Notes under the pieces: generated by a model
What the model saw: only the letters and a program-made list of their open reading frames with translations
Told to the model about the DNA's origin: nothing
Database searches by the model: none
In this document: positions 39,211 to 48,476 of the stretch, in pieces
Layout of the letters: each line of letters opens with the position of its first letter
How positions within the stretch are numbered: position 1 is the stretch's first letter
DNA from: Novosphingobium sp. FKTRR1
Lineage (GTDB): Bacteria; Pseudomonadota; Alphaproteobacteria; Sphingomonadales; Sphingomonadaceae
Length of the DNA: 64,000 bases
Assembly (NCBI RefSeq): GCF_020404405.1
Contig: NZ_JAIZDA010000004.1
Location: 186,001 to 250,000, forward strand
Reading direction: 5' to 3'
Position numbers and translations under genes: made by a program

Positions 39211-40815
39211 ATGCTGCTCGGTGCGATGCAGGACTGGACGCTGCGGGTAACGCACCTGATCGATCATGCGGCGCGCGAACATGGCGGGCGCGAGATCGTC
39301 AGCCGTTGGGCCGATGGCAGCGAAAGCCGCACCAACTGGGCCGGCATTCGCCGCGATGCGATGCGCATGGCCAATGCCTTGCGTGCGCTCGGGATCGGAC
39401 AAGGCGAACGGGTGGCGACGCTGGCGATGAACCACCATCGCCACCTGATCACCTGGTACGGCGCGGTGGGTGCAGGCGCGGTGCTGCACACCGTCAACCC
39501 GCGCCTGTTCGACGACCAGTTGGACTACATCGTCAACCATGCCGAAGACCGGGTGTTGCTGTTCGACAAAGTTTGGGCCCCGATCGTCGAGCGAATGAAG
39601 CCGCGCTGGCCGACGATCGAGCACTACATCTGTTTCGATAGCGACGAGCCGGCCCCGCACTTCGAGGACTGGATCGGCGGGTACAGTGCCGAGGGTGCGT
39701 GGGCTGAGGGCGACGAGCGCGATCCGTGCATGCTGTGCTATACCAGCGGCACCACCGGCAATCCCAAGGGCGTGCTTTATGAACACCGCTCGACGATGCT
39801 GCACGCCTTGACCTGCCTGTCGCCCGGCGTGTTCGGCATGGATTGCCGTGCGGTGATGATGCCGATCGTGCCGATGTTCCATGCCGCCAGTTGGGGACTG
39901 CCTTGGGCAGGGGCTGCTGCGGGGGCGAAATTCGTATACTCGGCGGTCAACGATGCCGCCGTGCTGTGCGACTTGTTCGAGCGCGAGAAAGTCACCTGTT
40001 CGGCGGGCGTGCCGACCGTCTGGCTCAGCTTGCTCCAGCATCTGGATGCAACCGGCAAGGAGATCCCCGAAACGCTGCAGCAGGTGGTGTGCGGCGGGTC
40101 GGCGATGCCGCGCGCGATGGTCGAACGGTTCATGGCCAAGGGTATCCGCGTGGCCCACGCCTGGGGCATGACCGAAACCTCGCCCATCGGCACCACCGGG
40201 TGCGAGACGTGGAACTGGGATGATCTCTCGTTCGAGGAACAGGTCACGGCCAAGGCGATGCAGGGCCGCGTGCCGTTCGGGGTTGAACTGCGCTGCGTCG
40301 ATCTGGGCGATGCTGACACGGTATTGCCACGCGACGGGGTCACGGCGGGCGCGCTGCAAGTGCGCGGGCCTTGGGTGGTCAAACGCTACTTCAAGGCCGA
40401 ACGCGATGCGACCGGGGCCGATCAATGGTTCGATACCGGCGATGTCGCGGTGATCCACCCCGACGGTACGCTGCAATTGACCGATCGCACCAAGGACGTG
40501 ATCAAGTCGGGCGGGGAGTGGATCAGCTCGGTCGAACTGGAAAACGCCGCAGTCGGCCATCCTGCCGTGGCCGAGGCCGCCGCGATCGGCATTTTCCATC
40601 CCAAGTGGGACGAGCGCCCGCTGCTGGTTGTCGTCAGGAAACCCGGATCAGAGGTCAGCGAAGGCGAATTGCGCAGCTATCTGGCGCAGCACGTGGCCAA
40701 ATGGTGCGTGCCCGATGCGGTGGCCTTCGTCGACGAGATTCCGCACACTGGCACCGGCAAGATCAGCAAGAAGGACTTGCGCTACCGGTTCCGCGACTAT
40801 GCTTGGGCGGCTTGA
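39211..40815 (+). CDS. Acyl-CoA synthetase, medium/long-chain AMP-forming ligase
   Basis: The 534-residue ANL-superfamily enzyme has the P-loop [19 protein letters not shown], the gating motif [11 protein letters not shown], the adenylate motif [10 protein letters not shown] and the hinge [17 protein letters not shown], then the catalytic lysine in [11 protein letters not shown]. It activates fatty or aryl acids to CoA thioesters through acyl-AMP. Chain length cannot be fixed, but the family fits long- or medium-chain substrates. AGGAGGG ends 6 bases before the ATG at 39211, which favours it over the ATG at 39205. It is followed by a DUF1330-like gene. Confidence 0.92.
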   Translation: MLLGAMQDWTLRVTHLIDHAAREHGGREIVSRWADGSESRTNWAGIRRDAMRMANALRALGIGQGERVATLAMNHHRHLITWYGAVGAGAVLHTVNPRLFDDQLDYIVNHAEDRVLLFDKVWAPIVERMKPRWPTIEHYICFDSDEPAPHFEDWIGGYSAEGAWAEGDERDPCMLCYTSGTTGNPKGVLYEHRSTMLHALTCLSPGVFGMDCRAVMMPIVPMFHAASWGLPWAGAAAGAKFVYSAVNDAAVLCDLFEREKVTCSAGVPTVWLSLLQHLDATGKEIPETLQQVVCGGSAMPRAMVERFMAKGIRVAHAWGMTETSPIGTTGCETWNWDDLSFEEQVTAKAMQGRVPFGVELRCVDLGDADTVLPRDGVTAGALQVRGPWVVKRYFKAERDATGADQWFDTGDVAVIHPDGTLQLTDRTKDVIKSGGEWISSVELENAAVGHPAVAEAAAIGIFHPKWDERPLLVVVRKPGSEVSEGELRSYLAQHVAKWCVPDAVAFVDEIPHTGTGKISKKDLRYRFRDYAWAA

Positions 40816-40875
40816 TTGGGGCTGCCTGATCCGGCTGCCTGATCCGGGTGCGGGCAAATTGGGGGAGAAAGCGTA

Positions 40876-41289
40876 ATGACCGGCCATATCGATCCGACCC
40901 GCGAGAATTTCGACAGGTTCAAGGCGCTGCCGCGTGACACGCCGATCCACATGCTCAACCTCGTGCGGTTCCGCGCTGAGGCGGCCTATCCCGAGGGGCA
41001 CCCGCTTGCAGGCAAGGGGCTGACCGGGCACGACGCTTATGTCGAATACATGCGTACCATCCAGCCTGTGCTTGAGCGCGCAGGCGGGCACATCGTGTGG
41101 AAAGGCCTGTTCGAAACCGTCGTTACCGGCCCGGCCGACTGGCCTTGGGATGAAAGCTTCGTGATGGCCTATCCCGATGCCGCAGCGTTCATGGGTATGG
41201 TCAAGGATCCCGACTATGCCCCGGTCGTCGTCCATCGTCAGGCCGCTGTTGAGGATAGCAGACTGGTACGATTTGCACCCGGATCCTAA
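40876..41289 (+). CDS. DUF1330-like small protein
   Basis: The 137-residue protein is predicted to be a ferredoxin-fold dimer of the DUF1330 type: PIHMLNLVRFRAEAAYP, AGGHIVWKGLFE, and the C-terminal half WPWDESFVMAYPDAAAFMGMVKDPDY, all matching the family's LN/W-x-R and Y-P-s-x-a-a motifs. Function unknown. It follows the acyl-CoA synthetase gene by 60 bases and may belong to its operon. It ends tail-to-tail with the radical SAM gene, overlapping by 4 bases. Confidence 0.75.
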   Translation: MTGHIDPTRENFDRFKALPRDTPIHMLNLVRFRAEAAYPEGHPLAGKGLTGHDAYVEYMRTIQPVLERAGGHIVWKGLFETVVTGPADWPWDESFVMAYPDAAAFMGMVKDPDYAPVVVHRQAAVEDSRLVRFAPGS

Positions 41290-42359
41290 AGCAGACTGAG
41301 TTGCCCATCGAGCCGGGGGGCGCGGAACTGCGCACAATCCAGTTCGGCCCGTGCCTGCGGAATGCCCGCTTTCTTCACGGCAATACGAAAACGGGTGCGG
41401 ATCAGGTCGGCCCATACCCCGACCGGCTTCATCCGGGTGAAAAACGCGCTGTCGTAATCCTTCCCTTGCCGCATCGATTGGACGGCGTGCATCACTTTGT
41501 CGGCGCGGTCGGGAAAGTGCGTGTCCAGCCATTCGCGGAACAGCGGCGCCACTTCATGCGGCAGGCGCAGCATGATCCAGCTTGCCGACCGGACCCCCAG
41601 TTCTCCACCTTGCGCGACAATCGCCTCGATGAACTGGTCGGTTATCGCCGGGATGACCGGCGAGACACCGAGATGGGTCGGCACTCCGGCGTCTGCCAGC
41701 GCTTTCAAGGCGGCCAGCCGTTTGGCCGGACTGCTTGCGCGTGGTTCCAGCAGGCCGGAAAGGCGCGGATCAAGGCTGGTAACCGAAACGCCGACTGCCA
41801 CCAGTCGGCGCCCCGCAAGTTCACGCAGCAAATCGAGATCGTCCAGCACGCGCGCCGATTTGGTGGTGATGGTCAGCGGATGGCCAACTTCAAGGCACAG
41901 TTCCAGCACTTGGCGAGTGATGCGGTAACGCGTTTCGATCGGCTGGTAAGGATCGGTATTGGTGCCCATCGCCAGCGGTTTGGGAACGTAACCGCGTTTG
42001 GCAAAAGTCTTGCGCAAGAGCGCAGCCGCTTGCGGTTTTGCGAATAGTTTTGTCTCGAAATCGAGGCCCGGGGACAGATCGTGGTAGGCGTGGGTGGGGC
42101 GCGCATAGCAATAGATGCAGCCGTGCTCGCACCCACGATAGGCGTTGACCGAGCGGTCGAACGGCACGTCGGGCGAGGAGTTGAAGGTCAGTATCGACTT
42201 GGGAAATTCGTCGGTAACGGTGGTGCGCAGTTTTGGGCCCGGTCCGTCGATCTCCTCACGCGCATCACGCCAGTCCCCATCGTCCACGCGCGAGGCGAGG
42301 CCGAACCGCGTGGGAGCCGCCGCCGATTGGGCACCCCTGCCATGAACCCTGGAGGACAT
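41286..42359 (-). CDS. Radical SAM protein, PA0069 family
   Basis: The 357-residue protein has the radical SAM cluster motif CEHGCIYCYARP (C-x3-C-x2-C), preceded by the family marker SVNAYRGCEHG, and LAMGTNTDPYQPIE after it. The family is close to spore photoproduct lyase in sequence, and the reaction is unknown. No C-terminal cluster domain is visible. It is the last gene of a minus-strand run that includes moaB, slt and a glycosylase-like gene, although 79 bases separate it from the small upstream gene. Confidence 0.85.
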   Translation of the reverse strand: MSSRVHGRGAQSAAAPTRFGLASRVDDGDWRDAREEIDGPGPKLRTTVTDEFPKSILTFNSSPDVPFDRSVNAYRGCEHGCIYCYARPTHAYHDLSPGLDFETKLFAKPQAAALLRKTFAKRGYVPKPLAMGTNTDPYQPIETRYRITRQVLELCLEVGHPLTITTKSARVLDDLDLLRELAGRRLVAVGVSVTSLDPRLSGLLEPRASSPAKRLAALKALADAGVPTHLGVSPVIPAITDQFIEAIVAQGGELGVRSASWIMLRLPHEVAPLFREWLDTHFPDRADKVMHAVQSMRQGKDYDSAFFTRMKPVGVWADLIRTRFRIAVKKAGIPQARAELDCAQFRAPRLDGQLSLL

Positions 42360-42438
42360 GGCAAGATAAGAACATAAAGTGAACTTTGACGCAAGTCCCG
42401 ACCGTTCAAGTCCCGAGCGTTATCCCCTCCGAGAAGTG

Positions 42439-42669
42439 TCAGGCTGCGATATGCAGACGCAGCAATTCCAATCCATGACTGATGTGATTGCCGGGGGTGG
42501 TCAGTCCCATTGCGTCCAACCGTCCAAGTAGGTGTGCAATTTCATCTGCAATTTCAGCCACTTCAGGTTCAGCCACTTCAGGCTGGTCGGGTGCGGCTTT
42601 GAAACTTGCCGCGTCTGCATCCGAGCGAGCGGAGGGGCAGGAGGTGATATGCTTGTCGTGGATCGTCAT
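42439..42669 (-). CDS. Small hypothetical protein, acidic
   Basis: The 76-residue product is acidic in the middle (QPEVAEPEVAEIADEIA) with a small internal PEVAE repeat, and ends in a predicted amphipathic helix (HGLELLRLHIAA). GGGGTGTC precedes the ATG on the minus strand. It fits between moaB and the radical SAM gene with similar spacing on both sides. I recognise no family. It may be a real accessory gene or spurious. Confidence 0.45.
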   Translation of the reverse strand: MTIHDKHITSCPSARSDADAASFKAAPDQPEVAEPEVAEIADEIAHLLGRLDAMGLTTPGNHISHGLELLRLHIAA

Positions 42670-42747
42670 GACACCCCAATGCCCGCACAGCGCCGGAAAT
42701 TGAAGTCCGATTTTGTGATCTGGCGCACATATTGCTCGTGATCGGAG

Positions 42748-43275
42748 CTACTTTTCCAGCAGGCGCGGCATCAGTTCGACAAAGTTGCAGGGACGGTTGC
42801 GGCTGTCTAGCTGCTCGGCAAGGATGCCGTCCCAACCATCCTTGACCGCACCATTGGAGCCGGGCAGCGCAAAAATGTACGTGCCACGCGCCACGACTGC
42901 GCAGGCGCGCGACTGGATCGTGCTGGTGCCGATCGTCCGATAACTCAACCAGCGGAACAGTTCGCCAAAGCCGGGGATGTCGCGGGTCTTGACCCGGTCG
43001 AGCGCTTCGGGCGTGACGTCGCGTCCGGTAAGACCGGTGCCCCCGGTGATGACGACCGCATCGATGCCGGCATCATCGATCCAGCGGTTCAGCAGCGCGG
43101 CGATGGCGGTTGCATCATCCTTTTCGATGGTGCGTGCGGCAAGGGTGTGGCCGGCGTCGCGAATGCGCCCGGCAAGGATGTCACCCGATGTGTCCTGATC
43201 GGGGCCGCGGGTATCCGAAACGGTCAACAACGCGATATTGATCGGCTTGAACGTGCGGGTCAGGTCAATTGCCAC
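42748..43275 (-). CDS. moaB: Molybdenum cofactor biosynthesis protein MoaB
   Basis: The 175-residue MPT-adenylyltransferase-type protein contains ALLTVSDTRGPDQDTSGDIL, VITGGTGLTGRDVTPEAL and FALPGSNGAVKDGW, the family's substrate-binding segments. It belongs to the MoaB/MogA fold and is linked to molybdopterin adenylation. Its start overlaps the 3' end of the lytic transglycosylase gene by 11 bases. No other molybdenum genes are adjacent. Confidence 0.92.
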   Translation of the reverse strand: MAIDLTRTFKPINIALLTVSDTRGPDQDTSGDILAGRIRDAGHTLAARTIEKDDATAIAALLNRWIDDAGIDAVVITGGTGLTGRDVTPEALDRVKTRDIPGFGELFRWLSYRTIGTSTIQSRACAVVARGTYIFALPGSNGAVKDGWDGILAEQLDSRNRPCNFVELMPRLLEK

Positions 43276-45046
43276 GCGAGGCGATCCTGACCGATTCGGT
43301 GCTGCCCAATCCGGGAAACTTCGGCCACAGGCCTTGAGTCAGCCCGAGGCGGCTTTCGGACGGGCCGCCCGCTTGGCGTTCGTACATCCAGTAGTTGCGC
43401 AAAACCGTGGCGACATAGCCGCGCGTTTCCCAATAAGGGATCGATTCCATCCACAGCAGCGGGTCGCCATTGTCGCGGATCGCCGTATTCCAGCGATCGA
43501 CCGGCATTGGCCCTGCGTTATAGGCGGCGATTACCTTGGGCAGCAGCCCTTGAGTAGCGGGCTTGTCGCGCAACAAGGCGAGATAGGTCTGCCCGAAGGC
43601 AAGATTGACTTGCGGCACGTCCAGTTCGCGATCGCGCCCCTGCATCAGCGGTTCGATCTTGCTCATGTCGCGCGCGGTGCCGGGCAGCACCTGCATCAAG
43701 CCTTTGGCACCGGCGGGGCTGGTGACTTGGGTCCGAAAGTTGGATTCCTGCAGAGAATGGGCGAACAGCAGGGCCGGATCGACCTTCCAGCCGTTGGCGG
43801 GTGCCCATTTGGGCGCTGGGAAGCGCGCCGCCTCATCCGGGCGGGCCCCGGCGGGGGCATTGTAGGCCATCCACAATTGGGTGGCGGGCAAGCCAAGATC
43901 GCGCGCCAGGCGGGAAAGCGGCGCGTAGAGCGCGGGATCGCCGATGCGGGCCTGATAGCGCAGCACTTCATCGGCCAGACCATCCTCCCCGATCTCGGCG
44001 AGTTGCACGGCCAGCCGGACATTGGCGCAAGCCCGCAGATGTTGCCAGTCATCGGCGGAGAAATCGGGTGCGGCAGCGGGGACGCTGTCACGCAGACCCA
44101 GCGATTCGGCAGCCAACATGCCATAAAGCGTGTCGCGCGCGGTGGCAGCCTTGCGCAGCGCTTGTGCCACATTCTCGGGGTGGCGTGCGCGCATCCATGC
44201 TCGACCGGCCCAGTAATTGGCAGCAGAGGCCAGTTCGACGTTCGGCGCGCTGGCCGCTGCGCTTTCAAAACTGGCGGCGGCGGCTTCCCAGTCGTTCAAC
44301 CGCCACGCGGCAAGGCCAGCGGTCCAGCGCGCTTCGCCGAGCCATGCCCCGGTGCCAGTCTCAGCCGCCGATTGCGCGACAAGGCGTGCGTTCGCATCGT
44401 CGTTGCCGATATAGAACGCCCAACCGACGCGCTGACGCCATTCGGTGCGTGCTTCATCCGAAAGCATGGCGTCGATGCCATCAAGCAGAACGCGGGCGCC
44501 AAGGGGATCGTCGTTCTTGATCCGGTCCATGATCGCGCTGGCCACGCTGTCGGGCATCGTGCCGTCGGCCACCGGGCGTGGCTTGGTCCGGCGCGAGATC
44601 GTCGGCAGCGTGAACATCGGTTGCGTGGTGGGCAACGCGATCGGCAACGTCGTGGCGCCACGCTTCAGCGCCAGCCGTCCGACCTGATCCGACCAGGGCA
44701 AGTCGGGCGCAAGCGTCAGCAGTTCAGTCAGGCGTTGCAGGTCAGCTTTGGGCGATCCGGCGGCAAGGTAGAATTGCGCACGGGCCACCGCGTGAAGCGG
44801 GCCATCGGTGCGCTGGGTGAGCATCAGCTGGACATTGGTCCAGTCCTGCTTTTCGATCGCTCCGAAAAGTTGCCGATAGAAGCCGCGATCATCCTCGGTC
44901 AGCAGGGTGGGGACGGCGGTGCGGTCGGCGCGCGAGCGGAAGTAGTCGGCCGCCGCACTGTTGGCCTGCGCCGTCGGCGCCACGCTCGCAGCGGCAGCCA
45001 GCAGGCCCGCAGCGGTAAGCAGTGTGCGCAAAAGGCGCGATGGCAT
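43265..45046 (-). CDS. Soluble lytic murein transglycosylase (Slt70-like)
   Basis: The 593-residue exported protein has an alanine-rich signal peptide (TLLTAAGLLAAAASVAPTAQA), a long helical superhelix (about residues 40-420) and a C-terminal goose-lysozyme-like SLT domain. The catalytic glutamate is in FAHSLQESNFRT, and AGAKGLMQVLPGTARDMSK and LAFGQTYLALL follow. It cleaves peptidoglycan glycan strands to 1,6-anhydromuropeptides. The ATG at 45046 shares one base with the stop of the upstream glycosylase-like gene. Confidence 0.92.
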   Translation of the reverse strand: MPSRLLRTLLTAAGLLAAAASVAPTAQANSAAADYFRSRADRTAVPTLLTEDDRGFYRQLFGAIEKQDWTNVQLMLTQRTDGPLHAVARAQFYLAAGSPKADLQRLTELLTLAPDLPWSDQVGRLALKRGATTLPIALPTTQPMFTLPTISRRTKPRPVADGTMPDSVASAIMDRIKNDDPLGARVLLDGIDAMLSDEARTEWRQRVGWAFYIGNDDANARLVAQSAAETGTGAWLGEARWTAGLAAWRLNDWEAAAASFESAAASAPNVELASAANYWAGRAWMRARHPENVAQALRKAATARDTLYGMLAAESLGLRDSVPAAAPDFSADDWQHLRACANVRLAVQLAEIGEDGLADEVLRYQARIGDPALYAPLSRLARDLGLPATQLWMAYNAPAGARPDEAARFPAPKWAPANGWKVDPALLFAHSLQESNFRTQVTSPAGAKGLMQVLPGTARDMSKIEPLMQGRDRELDVPQVNLAFGQTYLALLRDKPATQGLLPKVIAAYNAGPMPVDRWNTAIRDNGDPLLWMESIPYWETRGYVATVLRNYWMYERQAGGPSESRLGLTQGLWPKFPGLGSTESVRIASRGN

Positions 45047-45849
45047 CACGATGGTTCGGTCCCCACTTCCGGTTGCAACACGGTCCAGTCCAGCCAGCGC
45101 AGCCACAAACCCGCTTTTGCTGCCGGTTTCGACAGGTAATAGCCCAGTTCGTACGTGGCCAGCGCCGCGACCGTGCCCTGTTCATGGTTAAGTGAGCGTA
45201 AATGCGCAGCGCTTTGCGGCGAATCGTTGCCAAGCAGCGCCGAAACCCATGCTTGCCCGAAAACAAGTACCCGCTGCGGTGCTGCCAACGCGACATGGCG
45301 TTCCAGTACCGCGCCCAGTCCTTGTTCCTTCAACGCGATCCAGTCCGGCACCGCGATTCGTGCAGGCAGGGCCGAGGCCAGATAGACGCCATCGCGCTCA
45401 AGGCCGCAGGCGCGCAGCAGCGAATCGAGCAAAGCGCCCGCCCGTCCGGTTAGCAGACCTTCGGCGTCATCGGCTTCGGGCATGGCGACCAGCACCATGA
45501 GCGGCGCGCGCGCGGGCCCGGTGGGGGGTATACGGGGCATGCCTGATGGTGCAAGATCGGGCTGGCTCAGCCACCACGCCGCAAAGTCTGCAAGCGTTTC
45601 CGGCCAGCTTTCGCGCGGACCACCAAGCACCGGAATCGCAGGCTGGTCGGGCGTTACAGGCGGCTTTGGCGTGCGCTTTGGTGTGGGTTTGTCGGGATTT
45701 GCCTGTAGTTTGCTGGACGCAAGCCAGTCCTGCGGATCATCGACAAGGTCGCCTTCGACACCGGCGAGGCGCCACCAATCGATCGCGGCCGCGATATCAG
45801 GCGCGATCGCGAGAGTTTGCGCCCCCGGGTGGTTCCCGCCCGTTTTCAC
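45046..45849 (-). CDS. Uracil-DNA glycosylase-fold protein with degenerate active site
   Basis: The 267-residue protein resembles family 4 uracil-DNA glycosylases in the middle (LTGRAGALLDSLLRACGLERDGVYLASALP, shown in part as GRAGALLDSLL). The catalytic GEAPG segment reads AMPEADDAEG and the HPA-type motif near the C-terminus reads TYELGYYLS with Glu in place of His. Only one cysteine is near, so the [4Fe-4S] cluster of family 4 is absent. It may be a catalytically dead or repurposed homologue. First gene of the run to slt and moaB (TGATG overlap with slt). Confidence 0.65.
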   Translation of the reverse strand: MKTGGNHPGAQTLAIAPDIAAAIDWWRLAGVEGDLVDDPQDWLASSKLQANPDKPTPKRTPKPPVTPDQPAIPVLGGPRESWPETLADFAAWWLSQPDLAPSGMPRIPPTGPARAPLMVLVAMPEADDAEGLLTGRAGALLDSLLRACGLERDGVYLASALPARIAVPDWIALKEQGLGAVLERHVALAAPQRVLVFGQAWVSALLGNDSPQSAAHLRSLNHEQGTVAALATYELGYYLSKPAAKAGLWLRWLDWTVLQPEVGTEPS

Positions 45850-45950
45850 CAGTCCATCTGCCGCATCACTCTATGCTATTGACCTTGTGCGCCGCAGCTT
45901 TCAAGGCCAAGCGGTAATTCAATCGAACGTTTAGCAAGTCGGAGCGGGGA

Positions 45951-47597
45951 ATGAGCGAGCGGGAGTCGATGCCGTATGACGTCGTCATCGTCGGCGGGGG
46001 GCCGGCGGGGCTGGGAGCGGCAATCCGTCTGAAACAGGTCAACCCTGACATTTCGGTCTGCATCCTTGAAAAAGGGTCCGAAATCGGGGCGCATATCCTG
46101 TCGGGCGCGGTGGTCGATCCGCGCGCGCTGGACGAGTTGTTGCCAGAATGGCGTGAGCAAGGCTGTCCGATGGCCGAAACGCCGGTCACCGACAACTGGC
46201 ATTGGGTGCTGACCCGAACCGGCAAGGTAGCGATCCCGCACTGGCCGATGCCTCCGTTCATGTCGAACCATGGCAACTACACCGGCAGTCTTGGCAACTT
46301 GTGCCGCTGGTTGGCCGAGCAGGCGACCGAACTGGGCGTCGAGATCTTCCCAGGCTTCCCGGCCGCCGAAGTTCTGTACGATGAGAGCGGCGCGGTCCGC
46401 GGCGTCGCCACCGGCGACATGGGCGTGGGCAAGGACGGCGAAAAGAAGGGCGATTATCAGCCCGGCATGGAATTGCTGGCCAAATACACCCTTTTTGCCG
46501 AAGGCGCGCGCGGTCACCTGACCAAGCGGTTGAAAGCGCAGTACGATCTTGAGCGCGATTGCCAGCCGCAAGTCTATGGCATCGGCATCAAGGAGTTGTG
46601 GGACATCGATCCCGACAAGCACGTGCCCGGACGCGTGCTGCACACGCAGGGCTGGCCGCTGTCGGAAAGCAATTCGTGGGGCGGCGGGTTCCTCTACCAT
46701 CAGGCCAACAACCAGGTGGCTTTGGGCTTCGTCACCGCGCTCGATTACGCCAACCCTTATGTCTATCCGTACGAGGAGTTCCAGCGCTGGAAGCAGCACC
46801 CGGAAATCCGCGCCATTCTCGAAGGCGGGCGCCGCGTGTCTTACGGTGCGCGCGCCATCAACGAAGGCGGCTGGCAGTCGGTACCCAAGCTGGCTTTCCC
46901 CGGCGGCGCGCTGATCGGTTGCTCGGCCGGCTTCGTCAACGTACCCCGGATCAAGGGCAGCCACACCGCGATCAAAAGCGGCATGCTCGCCGCCGAATCG
47001 ATCGCGGCCGCCATTGCGTCGGGTCGCGAGCATGACGCGCTGGACGATTACGATGCCGCCGTGCGCGAAAGCTGGATCGCCAAGGAACTGAAGCTGGTGC
47101 AGAACGCCCAGCCGCTGGTCGCCAAGTTCGGCGGCTCGCTCGGCACCGTGCTGGCGGGCGCCGACATGTGGGCGCGCACGCTCAAGGTCAATCCGTTCAA
47201 GGGCATGAAGCATCACACCGATGCCGAAGCGACCCAGCGCGCCGACCTGTACAAGCCGATCTCCTATCCCAAGCCCGATGGCGTGATCACCTTCGACCGG
47301 CTGACCAATGTGGCGTTTTCGTACACCAACCACGAAGAAGATCAGCCGTGCCATCTGGTGTTGAAAGACCCGTCGGTGCCGGTGAACGTCAACCTGCGGC
47401 TCTATGCGGGGCCTGAAGCGCGCTTCTGCCCTGCCGGGGTTTACGAGTTCGTCGGGGTTGAGGAAGGCGCACCGCGCTTGCAGATCAATGCGCAGAACTG
47501 CGTCCACTGCAAGACTTGCGACATCAAGGATGCAACGCAGAACATCGACTGGGTAACGCCAGAAGGCGGCGGCGGCCCGAACTACCCGAACATGTGA
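45951..47597 (+). CDS. Electron transfer flavoprotein-ubiquinone oxidoreductase
   Basis: The 548-residue protein has an FAD-binding motif VVIVGGGPAGLGAAIRL, a ubiquinone-binding domain with membrane-dipping segments, and a C-terminal [4Fe-4S] site (RFCPAGVYEF plus NCVHCKTCDIKD). It passes electrons from ETF, loaded by acyl-CoA and amino-acid dehydrogenases, to ubiquinone at the inner membrane. The length and all ligands fit the alphaproteobacterial enzyme. GGGG lies before the ATG. It fits beta-oxidation with the enoyl-CoA hydratase and acyl-CoA synthetase elsewhere in the window. Confidence 0.96.
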   Translation: MSERESMPYDVVIVGGGPAGLGAAIRLKQVNPDISVCILEKGSEIGAHILSGAVVDPRALDELLPEWREQGCPMAETPVTDNWHWVLTRTGKVAIPHWPMPPFMSNHGNYTGSLGNLCRWLAEQATELGVEIFPGFPAAEVLYDESGAVRGVATGDMGVGKDGEKKGDYQPGMELLAKYTLFAEGARGHLTKRLKAQYDLERDCQPQVYGIGIKELWDIDPDKHVPGRVLHTQGWPLSESNSWGGGFLYHQANNQVALGFVTALDYANPYVYPYEEFQRWKQHPEIRAILEGGRRVSYGARAINEGGWQSVPKLAFPGGALIGCSAGFVNVPRIKGSHTAIKSGMLAAESIAAAIASGREHDALDDYDAAVRESWIAKELKLVQNAQPLVAKFGGSLGTVLAGADMWARTLKVNPFKGMKHHTDAEATQRADLYKPISYPKPDGVITFDRLTNVAFSYTNHEEDQPCHLVLKDPSVPVNVNLRLYAGPEARFCPAGVYEFVGVEEGAPRLQINAQNCVHCKTCDIKDATQNIDWVTPEGGGGPNYPNM

Positions 47598-47619
47598 CCG
47601 GACGGGTCACGACGGTCAA

Positions 47620-47656
47620 AAGGCGAAGCGCCGGGGGTTGCCTCGGCGCTTCGCTG
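47620..47656 (+). terminator. hairpin after ETF-QO, possible terminator
   Basis: GCGAAGCGCCG (47623-47633) pairs with CGGCGCTTCGC (47644-47654) over a 10-base loop. The T tract is weak. It could reduce read-through into ispE, which starts 17 bases later. Confidence 0.45.
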
Positions 47657-47672
47657 CGTTATCGGGAGTGCG

Positions 47673-48476
47673 ATGAGCCTGCGCGAAACCGCCTATGCCA
47701 AGATCAACCTTGCCCTGCATGTGCGGCGGCGGCGCGATGATGGCTACCACGAGCTTGAAACGCTTTTCGCCTTCGTCGATGCAGGCGATGAACTGGTGGC
47801 GCGCCCGGCGCTGCAGGACCGGCTGCATGTGATGGGCGAATTTGCCGACGGCCTCGATAACCCTTTCGACAACATCGTGGCCAAGGCGCTGTCGGCCTTG
47901 CCGCACGGGGACGGCTGGGACGTGACGCTCGACAAGCGTTTGCCCGTGGCGGCTGGGCTTGGCGGGGGTTCGGCCGATGCAGGCGCGGTGTTCCGTCTGG
48001 CTCGCAGGGCCCATGGCCTGCCCGATGACTGGCATGCCCGCGCGGCCAAGCTGGGGGCTGACGTGCCCGCTTGTGTCGAAAGCGTTGCCTGCATCGGGCG
48101 CGGCACCGGTACCGAGCTGGAACCCGTCGCCAACGATCTTGCCGGAACCGCTGTGCTGCTGGTCAATCCGCGCATTCCACTGAGCACCGGACCGGTGTTC
48201 AAGGGCTGGGATGGCGTCGATCGCGGTCCGATGCCGGAAGGCGACTTGCGCACCATCGCGCTGGCCGGACGCAACGATCTTGAAGCCCCGGCGCTGGCGT
48301 TGGTGCCGCAGATTGGCGATGTGCTGGGCGTTCTGGCCCGCAGCGGCGCCTGGCTCGTCCGGATGAGCGGATCGGGCGCAACCTGCTTTGCGCTCTATGA
48401 TAACGCCGAGCAGCGCGATCTTGCGCATTCGACCTTGCCGCCCGCGTGGTGGACACTTTGCGGGAGCCTGCGGTGA
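47673..48476 (+). CDS. ispE: 4-diphosphocytidyl-2-C-methyl-D-erythritol kinase
   Basis: The 267-residue GHMP kinase has the N-terminal AYAKINLALHVRRRRDDGYHEL, the ATP-binding motif PVAAGLGGGSADAGAV and the C-terminal MSGSGATCFAL. It phosphorylates CDP-ME in the non-mevalonate isoprenoid pathway. Its stop overlaps the start of the next gene by one base (TGATG), so the two are translated together. Confidence 0.96.
   Translation: MSLRETAYAKINLALHVRRRRDDGYHELETLFAFVDAGDELVARPALQDRLHVMGEFADGLDNPFDNIVAKALSALPHGDGWDVTLDKRLPVAAGLGGGSADAGAVFRLARRAHGLPDDWHARAAKLGADVPACVESVACIGRGTGTELEPVANDLAGTAVLLVNPRIPLSTGPVFKGWDGVDRGPMPEGDLRTIALAGRNDLEAPALALVPQIGDVLGVLARSGAWLVRMSGSGATCFALYDNAEQRDLAHSTLPPAWWTLCGSLR

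Noticed and set aside
40828..40846. Tandem duplication of a 13-base word before the DUF1330-like gene
   Set aside because: Two copies of GCTGCCTGATCCG-like sequence, too short and common to count as a functional repeat.
43238..45139. Open frame of 633 codons on the plus strand
   Set aside because: Antisense to the lytic transglycosylase gene, which has a signal peptide and SLT motifs.
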